Positions 50,328 through 61,683 of a stretch of 64,000 nt of DNA are shown here, one piece after another. The stretch comes from Morchella semilibera. Taxonomy: Eukaryota > Ascomycota > Pezizomycetes > Pezizales > Morchellaceae. Made by a program: the position numbers and the translations under genes. Location: NCBI GenBank assembly GCA_009192285.1, contig WBVU01000004.1:3866001-3930000 (forward strand), read 5' to 3'. Positions within the stretch are counted from its first letter, which is position 1; every line of letters begins with the position of its first letter. The notes below the pieces were generated by a model, which saw only the letters and a list, made by a program, of their open reading frames with translations, searched no databases and had not been told where the DNA came from.

Positions 50328-51697
50328 ATGGCTACTACTTCTTCTTCGACCGCATGTACCTCTCTCTTCCTCCTCTTCCTCTTCCTCCTCCTCCAATCCT
50401 TCTCCTTCAATCCTACTATTCGTTATAGTTAATTCTCCTGCTACGTTGTGCTGCGGCGACGCTGACGAAAGATAGTGTCCGATGAGATAAAGTTAAAGGT
50501 GGGAGTTACGACCGTGTATATCTTGGAGAGATGGGACATGTGGTCATCACTACTGGGCTTGGGCTGACGAAAGTAGTTTGTCCCGGTTATTGATGATATA
50601 TTGAGGGCGTCGGATTTGGCGACAGTGTCAGTCAAGAAGGTCCGGAATGCGCTGCAGGCAAAATTGGGTTATGATATAACCCCGCAGAAGGTGAGTAACT
50701 GATTGGAGTCTCTACTACTACCTCCGTGGATAAGGAATATAATATATATACATCTATGCATATTGTTATTGTTTTTATTTAACCTCTATCGCGCGCGCCG
50801 CGATCTTTATACCTTGATCTATATTTTGATTTCTGCACCTTCAACACACGCCACCCCTTACCTCGAATCAGCGAACAAAGGGCTAACTCCCCCACTAGAA
50901 AGCAATTGACATCGCAATCGCCAAACGTTTCGACGCCGTCCTCGCCGAACAAGAAGCCGCGAGCCCCACACCATCGTCATCCTCAGACGCTGCGCCCACT
51001 CCGACCTCCTCCTCCGACGCCATCGCGCACAGCGTCAAAGCCGACGAGGACGCCCCCGCTCGCCTGCCTAAGCCCAAAAAGCTCAAGACCTCAGTCGACG
51101 AGGATGCCCGGCTGGCTGCGGAGCTCCACGCACAATGGAACAGCGGACGGCCTAGCCGCGGAGCCAAGAAAGGTACGGCGGGAGGCGCGGCAGCCACGAA
51201 GAAGAGGAGCAAGAAGAGTGACGAATTGGTGCACTCGGATGGAGATGAGGAGGGTGGTGATGCCACGGGCAAGACAAAGAAGAAGAAGAGGAAGGTTAAC
51301 CCAAACAGCCCGTTCAATATGCCTATGGTACTATCGGAGCCTTTGGCGGGATTTTTGGGAGAGGAACAGGTAATGGTTTATGCGCTCTTGTGGTTTCTTA
51401 GGCGCTGTGCGTACGCGTATACTGATTTGTATGGTATGTGTCTAGTTGTCGCGCCCGGAGACCGTCAAGAGAATATGGCAGTACGTGAAGGAGCGCGGCT
51501 TACAAGATCCGGATGACCGCCGCTACATTCTCTGCGACGACTCCATGAAGCCCATATTCGGCGACAAGATCCACATGTTGTGCGTTCTTCCCGCTCCTGC
51601 CTCTGTATTCCTCCCCGTCCCGCTGACAACCGTTATGAGTAGCACGATGAACAAGGTACTATCGCAGTACATGTCCAAGCCCGGTGAAAAGTTCTAA
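50328..51697 (+). CDS. DEK_C plus SWIB/MDM2-domain protein (Uaf30/Tri1-like)
   Basis: Model join(50328-50355, 50476-50498, 50577-50690, 50899-51369, 51446-51579, 51643-51697), 274 aa. Residues 10-57 form a DEK C-terminal-type helical domain (KFVPVIDDILRASDLATVSV, KKVRNALQAKLGYDITPQK). A disordered Ser/Pro/Lys-rich linker carries a strong nuclear localisation signal (KTKKKKRKVNP). The SWIB domain starts near residue 192 (FNMPMVLSEPLAGFLGEEQ) and ends with KIHMFTMNKVLSQYMSKP. Yeast Uaf30 belongs to the UAF complex at rDNA promoters, and Tri1 is its paralogue; I cannot decide between the two. Exon 2 is a 23-nt microexon encoding LSDEIKLK; introns 1 and 2 end in almost identical sequence. Confidence 0.92.
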
Positions 51698-53030
51698 GCT
51701 CCGTTAATTTTGCTATGGTCGTTTCTCATTTATTTCTTTTCGTTTGTTTATTTTCATTATTTTGCTTTTATTGTGTGTTATTAGGGCGCTCCGGTGCTTT
51801 TCTTTTTCTTTTTATTTGGTCGTTTCCCCGTTCGTGTCTTTGCTTCGAGGCATCAGGGGGATTCAAATTTGTGGGCTACTTGTAGTTTTGTTTCTTACCT
51901 ACGTAGTGGGTGGAGTAGGATGGTGGATGGTGGTGGTGTTGTGGGGGTGAGGCAAATTGTGTTTAACTGTGAGCTAGTGAGTCAGTGGGAGTGTTTGCTT
52001 CCCTATAGTATATGCTTGGGTGTTTGTCGGAATGCGATGGAACGGGTTAAGATCTGGAATTGAAATTGGAACTGTGGTTGAAGAAGTGGAGTTGGGGTTC
52101 GGGCTTGTTGGGGTTGTTGGGGGTTGGTTACATGTATCGTCACCAGTTGGACTGGTGCGGGTGGGTGATGGTTCATGATCGTTTTGATCGGTTGAGATTC
52201 ATAATTCATACATGTATGTAACCTGTAGGCTATGACAAAATCCTGCCCCTCTCCGCCTCAGCTCCTCTATTGAGGAGGGGTTTTTACAATTGTTTCGCAC
52301 CCTCTATCCGCCGCAGCCTGCAAAGAAGTGTCACGACGTTTACTTTGGAATCAACCTCAGCTCCCTTTTCGAGGAGGATATTTACAAGAGTTTTGCTACT
52401 GTTGCATGCTACTGTTAGCAGGAGGGCTTTGCGGCAAGATGCTACCTTTAACGCGGTTTCATCAGACCCACTCCGGTAGTTTCATTTCTGGGACAGCGAA
52501 GTCCTTCGAAATCCATTCGAATAGTGATAAAATCTTGGTATTGACAAAAGCATTCTGGAAGAGACTGGTGATAGGTATGGATGCGGAATAAACCTACTCA
52601 TCAAGGGCGTCTATGAAGATAAAATCGAGTCTGGAGCCTCACTAGAGTTGGTGACCCCTGGTGGAAGTTCTTGAGCGGAGTACGATAGGCGGAATCGTTT
52701 TTTCTGTTAAGCAAGTTACATAACAAGTGACGGGAGCGCATTTGACAGGAAGTCTCAGTCTAATACCATGGAAGGCGTCAAGCTTTGAGGGGTCCAGTAA
52801 TGCGTAAATGGTGCCGAAAGATAAAGACGAAAGGCCCTCGGACGAATATCTCACAAGTTTAAAGCGACAAGGGTCTCAAGGCCATAGAGTAACGATTGGC
52901 TTCACCATCATTTATAAGCTTTTAATAGTCCATGCAGCCCTAACGACGGGGAGGGTACAATCCTCGACAATTCGAAGGACCTTTAGATAAGCAAACGGAC
53001 GCCGCGAGCAAAAAAGAAAAAAAAAAGAAA
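51698..53030. other. Convergent intergenic spacer, no supported gene
   Basis: Between the 3' ends of the SWIB gene and arginase. T-rich after the SWIB stop, with TACATGTA at 52131 and 52208. Short frames are without features. Confidence 0.5.
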
Positions 53031-54236
53031 TCAAAGTAAACTTTCGCCTAAGGCGCAGCGTACTAAGCTACACCCCGTGCGGAGAGTTTCCCTTCTAGAG
53101 GAATCATCCTCGCCCAATAGAGGGTTTATCTCAACCTAGAGAATGTCAGATATATCGGGTTTACATGAATTCTGGGTATCTTACCAAGTCCATCGAAACA
53201 AGACAACGAGTATTATGGACACTCTCGCAGATATATTGAGCTTCTCTCAGAGTCAGACCACCACGGACGGGCGTTCCTGTACTTGGGCAACTACGAGGGG
53301 TACGTGAGCATCCAAATTCAGACATAGGATTTGTGGAAATTTAAGATAAGCTCACAACACAGGGTCCAAAGCATCAATATCAAAACTCAAATGTATCGGC
53401 ACTTCTTCACACCCTTGAATGCAGCCCAGATGTTCCAGTGCCATATCCATAACTTTTCCAATGCCGTACTTGTCAATATCATGCATACTGAATGCACAAA
53501 TCCCGTTCTCACGAATAATGATTTTCTCGCCCGGATCAACATCCCTCAGACCGATGTATACAAGGTTTGAAATTTTGATCCTATGCCCCTCCATTATCCA
53601 CCCAAAAACGTTTGGGCTTTCCTTCGGGGTCTTGCAAGGCCCGAGATAAAGGAAACAGACATTCCATGTATATTTCCTGATGGCGAAGTTTCAGGTGTGT
53701 TGATATCTGTGTGGGCATCAACCCAAATTACGGCAAGCTCCTTTCCGTTAAGACGCTCGTGCATTGCCTTTGCCATGCCTGCAATAGATCCAATAGCAAT
53801 GGAGTGGTCCCCTCCGAGTGTCACTACGATGCGACCTTTCGAAGCATTTTCATACACTTGATCGGAAATAGCACGTGTCACATTCGAAACGGTAAGGGGA
53901 TTACGCATAGGGCAGCTGGCGTGAAGAGTCGTGAGAGGTGGGTCGAAGGTAGGAACATACTCATTATAGTAGTGAATCTTATCGTAACATATGTCATAAC
54001 CTAGATCATTTCTCAAAGAGTCGATAAGGCCGGAATCAATTAGAGCTAGAGGCGCTGCTTCAGCACCATTTTTAGACTAGGGAAGGTTAGTATTTTGTAT
54101 TTTAGTAGGACATTGGTAGGACTCAATGGGCAGCCCCAAAGCCAGAAAGTACCTGACCACCAGAAAAGCCGGCAGCAACGATGCCAAGGCATGAGCGTCT
54201 AGTCGGTAACGAAGGAGTAGGAGTCTGGCTCTCCAT
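53031..54236 (-). CDS. car1: Arginase with an interrupted reading frame (possible pseudogene)
   Basis: Converts arginine to ornithine and urea, with a binuclear Mn site. Model complement join(53031-53135, 53185-53290, 53356-54076, 54153-54236), introns of 49, 65 and 76 bp. Start [14 protein letters not shown], then [24 protein letters not shown] (GGDHS about 116-120), [81 protein letters not shown] and C-terminal [15 protein letters not shown]. All metal-ligand motifs are present. Exon 2, however, changes frame between SFISGLA and [12 protein letters not shown] (around 53615-53637): the summed exons are 1016 nt, one short of 1017. No GT-AG intron explains this, so it is a one-base deletion, a sequencing error, or a real pseudogene. 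Other splice sites are intact, so any lesion would be recent. Confidence 0.88.
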
Positions 54237-55562
54237 TTTTGTGACGGTTAGGGCCTGATATTGGTGAAAAGGTGAAGGAGATGGGTTTTAAGGTCAGAGG
54301 CTGCAAAGGTTCGTGTCAGATTTTAAGTGTATACGTACGGTGAACTACATGTATGTAACGTAAAAGCAGAACCACCTAATTGGATACTTGTATGGTGTAT
54401 GTGTTGAAATGGGTAGGGATTGTGGCGACTTAATAGGGATGCCATAAAGTACATGTATGTACATGTACATATATGTATATATGTTCCACTTTTCGAGGGG
54501 ACCAAGTTCCCCACCAACATTTTTTTTTTTTACCTAACACCGTCAATCCTATCCCCATTAGACTACATTTGGTAATTAAGAGCATGCGTATAATGTAATT
54601 ACATGAAAACAAATCCGCTGGTACGTACTGATTATAGCACTGACAGATGTAAGGGCCATATATACCAGCTTTCTGTGCTGGCGTTTGAATCACATTTAGT
54701 TGGGTTAGTTATCATGCAAATATATATTGGTCCTATACATTGAACCGAGATAACGGTGATGGCTACGAGCGATAGATGTTGAGTTGACGTTGGGCACAGT
54801 TGATAGTATTGCGGTTTTGGCTATGTATGTAGTACTTACATGTAGCATACGCAAGGTCAGGTATTTTGAGTGACACTGCATCGCACAATGTAGTAATTGA
54901 AAACAAACTGATAAATCTAAGTAACTACATATTTATGATAAGAAAATCGTTAATAAGTAACCGTACCGTATGATATACTACATGTATTATAGGAAAATAG
55001 GGAGTATCCATTTTTTATTCAACGGGGATATTCCTAAGTGACAGATCTGCAGAGGGTGGCCACACAGTTTAACCATGATGACTAAGTAAGAGACAGAATT
55101 CATATCCGCTCACTTCATAGCCGCCCTGTTTTCAGAGCTTGAGACAAGCTGGTTGTTATATCAACATCGCAACTTAATAAGCCACCCCCGAATTTCTGGG
55201 AGCTTCACTATCCTTGTCGCGACGAAAACAGCCACTGTACTTGTGCGGACCCCTAATTCTGCTCCAGTCAAGACGATGTATGTGTCTGTACGTCTACAAA
55301 TTCGCGGGTATATACATGCCAATTTCCGAGTTGCTAAAATCTAGAGACTTATGTATTTGTGCTTCCCAACTGAACCTTCATCGTATATCACTCGATCAAC
55401 CAAGGGCATAGGAGTCCACTTAGATGGGAGCATATCGTAGGTCTAGATGGGCAGAACGGGCCCTCGCATATGAGCTTGAGAGATTTATATCGCTCCAGGG
55501 GATTGAGCTGAAATACCATTTTTGTGTATGAGACGAGTATTCTAACTTAATTCTTACTCTAG
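54237..55562. other. Intergenic, no supported gene
   Basis: Upstream of arginase and downstream of the alginate-lyase-like gene. TACATGTA at 54345, a double copy at 54452-54466, then 54837 and 54977. Frames up to 87 codons have no features. Confidence 0.5.
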
Positions 55563-56846
55563 CTATCTAGTAAACGCCAAATAATACACAGCAGTGTTTG
55601 CAGTCACACTGACAGAGTTGAAAGCCTTTTCCGTCCACCTTGCTGTTCTTCTCTTGAGTTTCACAAAATGATTGTACACCATTGTCAAGACCCAAGCCTC
55701 AATTCTCTGGTTGATACGGGAGTTTTCTGGCCAGGGCCCACCAACAAGGATACTTTCACATCGAGCCCACTTAGGATCGTACGGGACCGTTTCGTTAAGA
55801 TTAAATTTGGCGAGATACTCTGACCCTTTGAGTAGGAGATCGTTCTGAAGCCCGTAAAGGTCACCTCCCTGGTTGAGCACGGTCTGGCTGGCAATTGCGA
55901 GATTTCCAAGACCTCCCCATGCATGGGCTATGAGTAGATGTCAGCAATAATCTGTGTCTAAGGAAGAAATGACATTCTCTACCTTGGTCCCGGCCGCTCT
56001 CTGAGTTCTGTCCAGTGCTGGGATTTACGGTTCCAATAAGTCCACCGCATACCCCGTTCTGATATTCATTCAAGGCATAATTATACATAACCACATCCTC
56101 AAGATACACGGCAATACCGAGCAATGCTAAAATGCTTGCCATTCCATAATTTGCCTGCCCGGGTGCTGTCACTGCCGGTGCAAGGGCACGGTAAACCATA
56201 CCAGAGAAACCCGAAGTCCCTTGCCACTTCATCCCGGTTTCAACCCAGCCATACTCATGGCGGAGGATCTCGGCTGCGTTCACCATCCTCATCCCTCCCT
56301 CCGCCACGCCTAGATTTGCGTCTAATCCGTCATAAACTTTCAGGGTAGTACCCCAAAGATTAAGAATCTCGGCGGACTTGTTCGCATGTCGCTCGTCGCG
56401 AGTGATATACCACATAAGTGCATTGTGGTACGCGGCGGTCGCATCCCGCTCAAACCCGCTGTTTGTTGTACCTTGCGTGATGCTGTTTCGCGACACGTTT
56501 TGACGGGGTGTGCTCATGACATAATTGTAGTTTGCGGAGGTTAGGTTGGAGAAGATTACGAAGTAGGATTTCCATGGCTCGGTGTTGGAAACTACCTTCT
56601 CACGCATGCGCTCGAGGTCGTCATGGGAATGAAGGATCCCCGGGTGTTGGAAGTCGTAGTTGTAGGTCTTTGTGAATTTCACCGGGGCAGCTCCGGAGGC
56701 GGTGATGGGGAAGAGAGGTCCGACTTGTGCTGTAGAAAGACCGGCAATGGCCGCCGCAAAGATTATCGATAGTGCCGAGACCTGTAAAGCATTAGCTGGC
56801 TTTCTGAGAGGATGGGCACTTAGTGGTTACGTAGACTTGCCTTCAT
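55563..56846 (-). CDS. Secreted alginate-lyase-like protein
   Basis: Model complement join(55563-55927, 55983-56781, 56841-56846), 389 aa. The first intron (56782-56840) is of GC-AG type: codons ATG AAG are followed by GCAAGT and the intron ends TTTACAG. This rebuilds a signal peptide MKVSALSIIFAAAIAGLSTA. The mature part has QHPGILHSHDDLERMREKV, FERDATAAYHNALMWYITRD, HANKSAEILNLWGTTLKVYD and QNSESGRDQ joined to AHAWGGLG, the ordering and ESGRDQ motif of the alginate-lyase (alpha/alpha toroid) family. Fungal members are often of unknown substrate, so polysaccharide lyase activity is inferred. It is divergent from a GH43 gene across 1.05 kb. A TATA-like TATAAAAG lies on the minus strand at 56931-56938. 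Confidence 0.88.
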
Positions 56847-57895
56847 TCTCAATGTCACTTCTGTTCGACCAACAGCCTGAAGGAAATTGGTTGGTTGATT
56901 TTCATCTCTTGGTTTTAACGCTTTTATATCTAACACCTCCAAAGGGAATTGAAGCTTTCACAGATAATCCACGTCCGTCAAAGAGTTATCGCTTTGGTAT
57001 TGCTAGCTAGAAATAACTACTCAGCCAAGATTCAGCTCGGGGCAACGCCGACATATCCTCCGGATTTCTTATTAGAAGATCTTTATGGGGAAAGGCAACC
57101 AATGTAGGCTATTCGGTGTCGATCGCCCCGAAGACACTGATTTCAAGAGTATGGAAGTTTCTTTCACACGGAGCCTAGGAATTTTTATGTAGGTAATTGA
57201 AGTTAGGTGGTCTAGATTCCACGAGGATCACACAGTACCCAAGGTCTGAATTTATAAGGGCTGGGGCTTCAGAAGTTTTCTATCGATAGAAAAGATACGG
57301 TAATTTTTGGCGGGGTATGCCTGCCCTTCAAAAATATTTGCGGCGAGAAGGTCGATTCATGGTCAGGTTGGGGTTTGATCATTGTAGTAGTAGAGGTCTT
57401 GGAAAGGTTGATTCTGATAATCTGGGCATTATGTAAGCGAGAGCGAGTGACATAACGTGAACCTGAGCTAGATGTCACACTTTAATTTAGTTGCACTCGT
57501 ATCTAGAGGAAGTGTTTGCAGTTTAATGTTGGTTGGGTAAAGTGGGGGTAAATACATGTACTTAGTATCCTGTGTGGTGGCTGTGCGCTCTCCGGTCGAA
57601 GCGCCGGTTGTCATGCCTGCCCAGCGCGGGGTAGCCGGGATTATCTGCGGCCTTACTTGAAGATCTGGAGCAGCCCATTGTGCAGCCCGTGCTAATTGCA
57701 AAGATACTTTAGAGGTGGAACTCTGGCATGATGTCTTTGTATCTCGCGGGCCCCTCCGGGGCTCCAGAACTTGCACGGTACGGGGTATAAAGGTACGTAC
57801 GAGAACTTTTATTCTGCAACGAGAAGAGACAGAGAGATCAGGCCTCACATGCAAAGGTAAACACCGTGTGTATATTGATCATTCTCTCATACACG
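56847..57895. promoter_or_regulatory. Shared divergent promoter of the alginate-lyase-like and GH43 genes
   Basis: 1049 bases between two divergent starts of secreted carbohydrate-active genes. TATA-like boxes face each way: TATAAAAG on minus at 56931-56938 and TATAAAG on plus at 57786-57792. Hexamers fitting the CreA/Mig1 consensus SYGGRG occur on plus at 57261 (CTGGGG), 57542 (GTGGGG) and 57626 (GCGGGG). TACATGTA lies at 57553. The motifs are seen; joint carbon-source regulation is inference. Confidence 0.5.
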
Positions 57896-59587
57896 ATGAA
57901 TATTTCACTCCTTGTATTGCTTTTTGTCTCCCTCGCGAGCTTTTCACTCGTAAAGGCCAATGGCCTCGAAATCGTACCAGGTGCAACCTGGACCGTCCCC
58001 AATACCGGAAATCATCTTCAAGCGCACGGCGGTGGGATCATAAAAGTTGACGACACGTTCTACATTGTTGGCGAGAACAAGACCGCAAAACCTGGCGACA
58101 ACCTCTTCCAGACCGTTGCCTGTTACAAGTCCAAGGATCTCGTGCAGTGGGAGTTTGTCAATGACATTTTGAAAGCCACAACCGAAGGCAATTCGGATCT
58201 GTCTCCAGAGGGCATCATTGAGCGCCCAAAGGTCATCTACAATGCAAAGACAAAGAAGTATGTGATGTGGATGCATGTGGATAAGCCGGGATACGGGTAT
58301 GCGAGAGCTGGTGTTGCATGGTCGGATTCAGTGTGTGGGGATTACACATATGTGACTAGCTACAGACCATTGGACAAATATGTGTCAAGAGACCTCACGG
58401 CGTGGGTGGATGATGATGGAACGGGTTATCTATTTGGAGAGGTGGGTGCAAATATTTGTCCACATCCAGAGGAGATTAGTGATATGGATGATATTGATGA
58501 GATTTAAAATTAGGATCGTCCTACGGGTTTGGTCATCTTCAAGCTGTCGGAGGACTTTTTGAGTATCGATTCAGAGGTTTATAACTTCTACGAACATATA
58601 GAGAGCCCGGCAATTATGAAGGATGACAATGGTGTCTACTATGTTCTGGGGTCACAATTGACGGGTATGTGTATTGAACTCAAGAAAAAAAAGGTGTCGG
58701 AGATACTTGACTAACAGAAACCCAACCATCTAAGGCTGGGCCGCAAACGACAATTATTACTCTACTGCCGAAAGTTTGGCCGGCCCTTGGTCAAGTACAT
58801 GACCTCTTTCAAAATATATTTATTTACTAGAATAATAACTGACTAACCGCTTTTTTGCAGATCTGACCCTTTTCACACCAGCCGGTAAGTCTTAGCTGGT
58901 GACTATATCTGCATCAACAATCGTGATTAACAAAAACATACAGGCTCCAAAACCTACCAATCGCAAAGCTCCTACGTCCAACGGGTCGGAAAGACATTCG
59001 TATACATGGGAGACCGCTGGCAACCTGGTAACCGCGCTGGTCTAGGCGCCTCCAGCTACATCTGGCTGCCGCTTGAACTCGATCCTGAAACCCGGTCCCT
59101 CAATCTTACCTGGTACGATTCCTGGTCTATCGACCCAGTCACGGGCGACCTATCATTCCCAAGCCACAAGACCTACGAAGCTGAAGCGGCGGAACTCGAA
59201 AATGGTGCAACAGCGGTCCAAGCGGATGGCTTCTACAACAAAGGCAGTGGCGTCGTGAATCTTGGTGGCCCGGAGAACGGGAAGTTGACAATCGAGGGTA
59301 TCAGTAAGAGCGTCAAAAAGGGCCTTACTAGTATCCTGATCAGATTCAAGAACGACCAGAACGTAACTGCGTACGGAAAGTTGAAAGTCAGAGGCCAAGA
59401 GCCGGTGCGGGTGGCTTTTAATCCAACACACCGCCAGGATCCGTGGAATTCGCCGACAGTGAATATTTCAGTCATTCATGGATTTAAATTTGCAAACGAT
59501 GTGCAGTGTTTAACGTTTGAGGGCTTGGAGAGTGTTAATGTGAATAACACGGCGGATATAGATTCTTTTCTCATTAATGTATCGTGA
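57896..59587 (+). CDS. Secreted glycoside hydrolase family 43 with CBM35 (exo-beta-1,3-galactanase type)
   Basis: Model join(57896-58441, 58514-58664, 58735-58794, 58861-58884, 58944-59587), 474 aa. Signal peptide at residues 1-21 (MNISLLVLLFVSLASFSLVKA). The five-blade GH43 domain shows LQAHGGGIIKVDDTFYIVGE, SPEGIIERPKVIYN, YVMWMHVDKPGYGYARAGVA, HIESPAIMKDDNGVYYVLGS and VYMGDRWQPGNRAGLGASSY. From residue 338 a CBM35-like beta-sandwich begins at YEAEAAELENG. This GH43-CBM35 layout is that of fungal exo-beta-1,3-galactanases acting on arabinogalactan side chains; substrate is inferred from architecture. Exon 4 is a 24-nt microexon. GTG and other in-frame codons lie upstream, but the ATG at 57896 directly precedes the signal peptide. 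Confidence 0.92.
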
Positions 59588-60314
59588 GATATATAAATTG
59601 TCGGGATGAGCCAGTAAGATTTCTTGGTTATCAATTATTATATTCCATTTTGGGAGTGTAGCTCTTGGCAAAGTCCAAATACGGACTACGTTTGTTGTAA
59701 ACTACAAGACTTTTGTGGTACATGACACTACTAAATCAAATTCATAAGGTACATCGACTATATTACCCCATATTACTAACTACCAAAGAACTAGATATAG
59801 TGAAATAACAAATCAATTAAGAGCTAGAGAGCATCACATGAACGAGCTTATAACAAATTTTCTACAAAAGTTTAGAGTTAGTTGGATGACCTCTACATGT
59901 ACGCTTTCAAAGTTATAATTACGGATCTATTTCTGCTACCGGTATATCAGTACTATCTCTATAGAGGCAGCAACAATGAGGCGGCTTTTAAAATAACAGA
60001 GGTAATAAACGGACACAATGTATAGTTGGAAGGTATGTATTCATATATACTCTCGCTCATTGACGAGCATTCGATAACCATGCCATTTTTCCCTAGCTAA
60101 GTAGATGATAAAAAATATTTTCTTCAATCCTTAAGCCACACAAAAAGCCTAGTGCCGCTTTCTGTACTTACATTCAGACCTGACCAAAGCCAGAACTTAT
60201 AGTCATTACATCATCCAATGCATAGACGGTTTCCCGTCCCAGAAAGCCAAGAACCATCCCTCACAGCAGCATCAACAACCTCTCATCAACATCAGCCATC
60301 TCCTATAACCTATA
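59588..60314. other. Intergenic with a conserved promoter block
   Basis: AT-rich, no gene. AGCCACACAAAAAGCCTA (60134-60151) closely matches 50104-50121 and lies about 165 bases before the next ATG. TACATGTA at 59893. Confidence 0.5.
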
Positions 60315-61683
60315 ATGGCACCCATATCTAATCAAATCCTCACCTTCCTATCCTCTGGCAAGTGCCTCTGGGCTGCCATTGGTAAGCCCCCGCCCCCCTC
60401 TTTCTTTCCCCATGCATCATCCTTTACAACCCCACTAGCTAACCAACCAATTGTAATATTCCTAGGCATCATTGCGTCCTGTGCAGCCTACACAACAAGA
60501 TACCAACTTCTGTCCTTCAAAACCCGCATGGTCGACGAGGAAGAAGGAGAAGGGGAAGAAGCCCCAGGTGAGGAGGCGACAACACTCGAGCTCTGCGGGC
60601 AGCAGGGCATTTTCGATTTACAGAAGATGATGTACACGGAGGAAGCCAGAATAAAGATCTCGCAACGCTACACTGGTATAAGCATCGAGACACTGAAGGT
60701 GTTGATGATGAGCCCCAACCCACTGGTCAAAGACAGGTGAGCTACATAGCTAGCTAGCTACTACCCCCCCCCACACACATACACACAAGCAGATAGAATC
60801 AACAGGACCTACAAATTAATACCCAGGGCCTATGCAAGCATGGATATAGCTAACATTAAGGGGAGTAAGCAGCGCGAGAAAATTCATCCACCAGCAAGCA
60901 GCCAACCGAACCTACATCCTCGCCCTCATGCACACCATCAACACAACGACCGGATCCGCTCGACGGATGGCCCTCAAGACCCTACGGTGCCTTATCGTCC
61001 CCACCCCACCCCTCATGGAGTACAGCTACGGTGGGGTGGCCTACCTCGACACTCGCTGGACACCCCTCATCCTTGAGTCCCTCTGCGCCCTGGACGTGCT
61101 GCTAGCAGTCTTCGAATCGCTGGTCGAGACCCTCGTGGACACGCTATATTGCGCGGACATCGCGGCGATGAAGGATGCCCTGTTCACCATCTCTATCCTA
61201 ATCCACTGCTACCAAGACGCCAGCGAGCTCGCCGCCTCAGCTGGGTTCATCGAGTGGATGGGGCTCCGCCGCCGCCAGCGCTCTCTGGAGGTGGGACTCC
61301 GCCAGTGGCTAGCGCCGCGTAGCCGCTATGCGCCCAAGCTCCTGGACGACGACATCGTCGAGTGCATGCGGGGCTGCGTGGGCGTCAACGTCATGATGCT
61401 TGGTGACCTGAGAACACGGGGGTCGCACGACTCGAGCCTCGTCAGGATCGTCAACACCTTCCTGCGCCTGCCGGGCGCGAGGAGGGAGATGTGGAGGCTC
61501 GCGCTGTGTAGCCGGTGGCCCGAGTGGGGCGCGGCCAGAATGGTGCATATCGAGGAGGAGTCCTGCGGCCACGAGTACGAGTCGCCGGTGGCGTGTAGAA
61601 GGGTACTGCCCCCGGTGCCGGGAGGGGTTCGGGACTACAAGATGTGGGACGATGATTACTGTAGTGATGAGGAGCTGGATTGA
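60315..61683 (+). CDS. Uncharacterised protein with N-terminal membrane segment
   Basis: Exons 60315-60381 and 60466-60736 are clear (84-bp intron). Exon 3 begins at 60861 or 60870, since an in-frame stop lies just before; the result is 386 or 383 aa. I do not recognise the family. The N-terminus (about residues 8-35, ending GIIASCAAYTTRY) is a hydrophobic helix likely to anchor the protein. An acidic linker (VDEEEGEGEEAPGEE) follows, then a helical region with ETLKVLMMSPNPLVKD and SSARKFIHQQAANRTYILAL that resembles alpha-helical repeat proteins, Leu-rich helices, and an acidic C-terminus (DDDYCSDEELD). Intron 2 holds a C9-10 tract. GC content is high in exon 3. A promoter block is shared with the SWIB gene. 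Function unknown. Confidence 0.8.

Noticed and set aside
53594-53660. A short or GC-AG intron to explain the arginase frame change
   Set aside because: The only GT-AG option is 26 nt, and GC-AG options remove the conserved FGWI segment or give the wrong phase.
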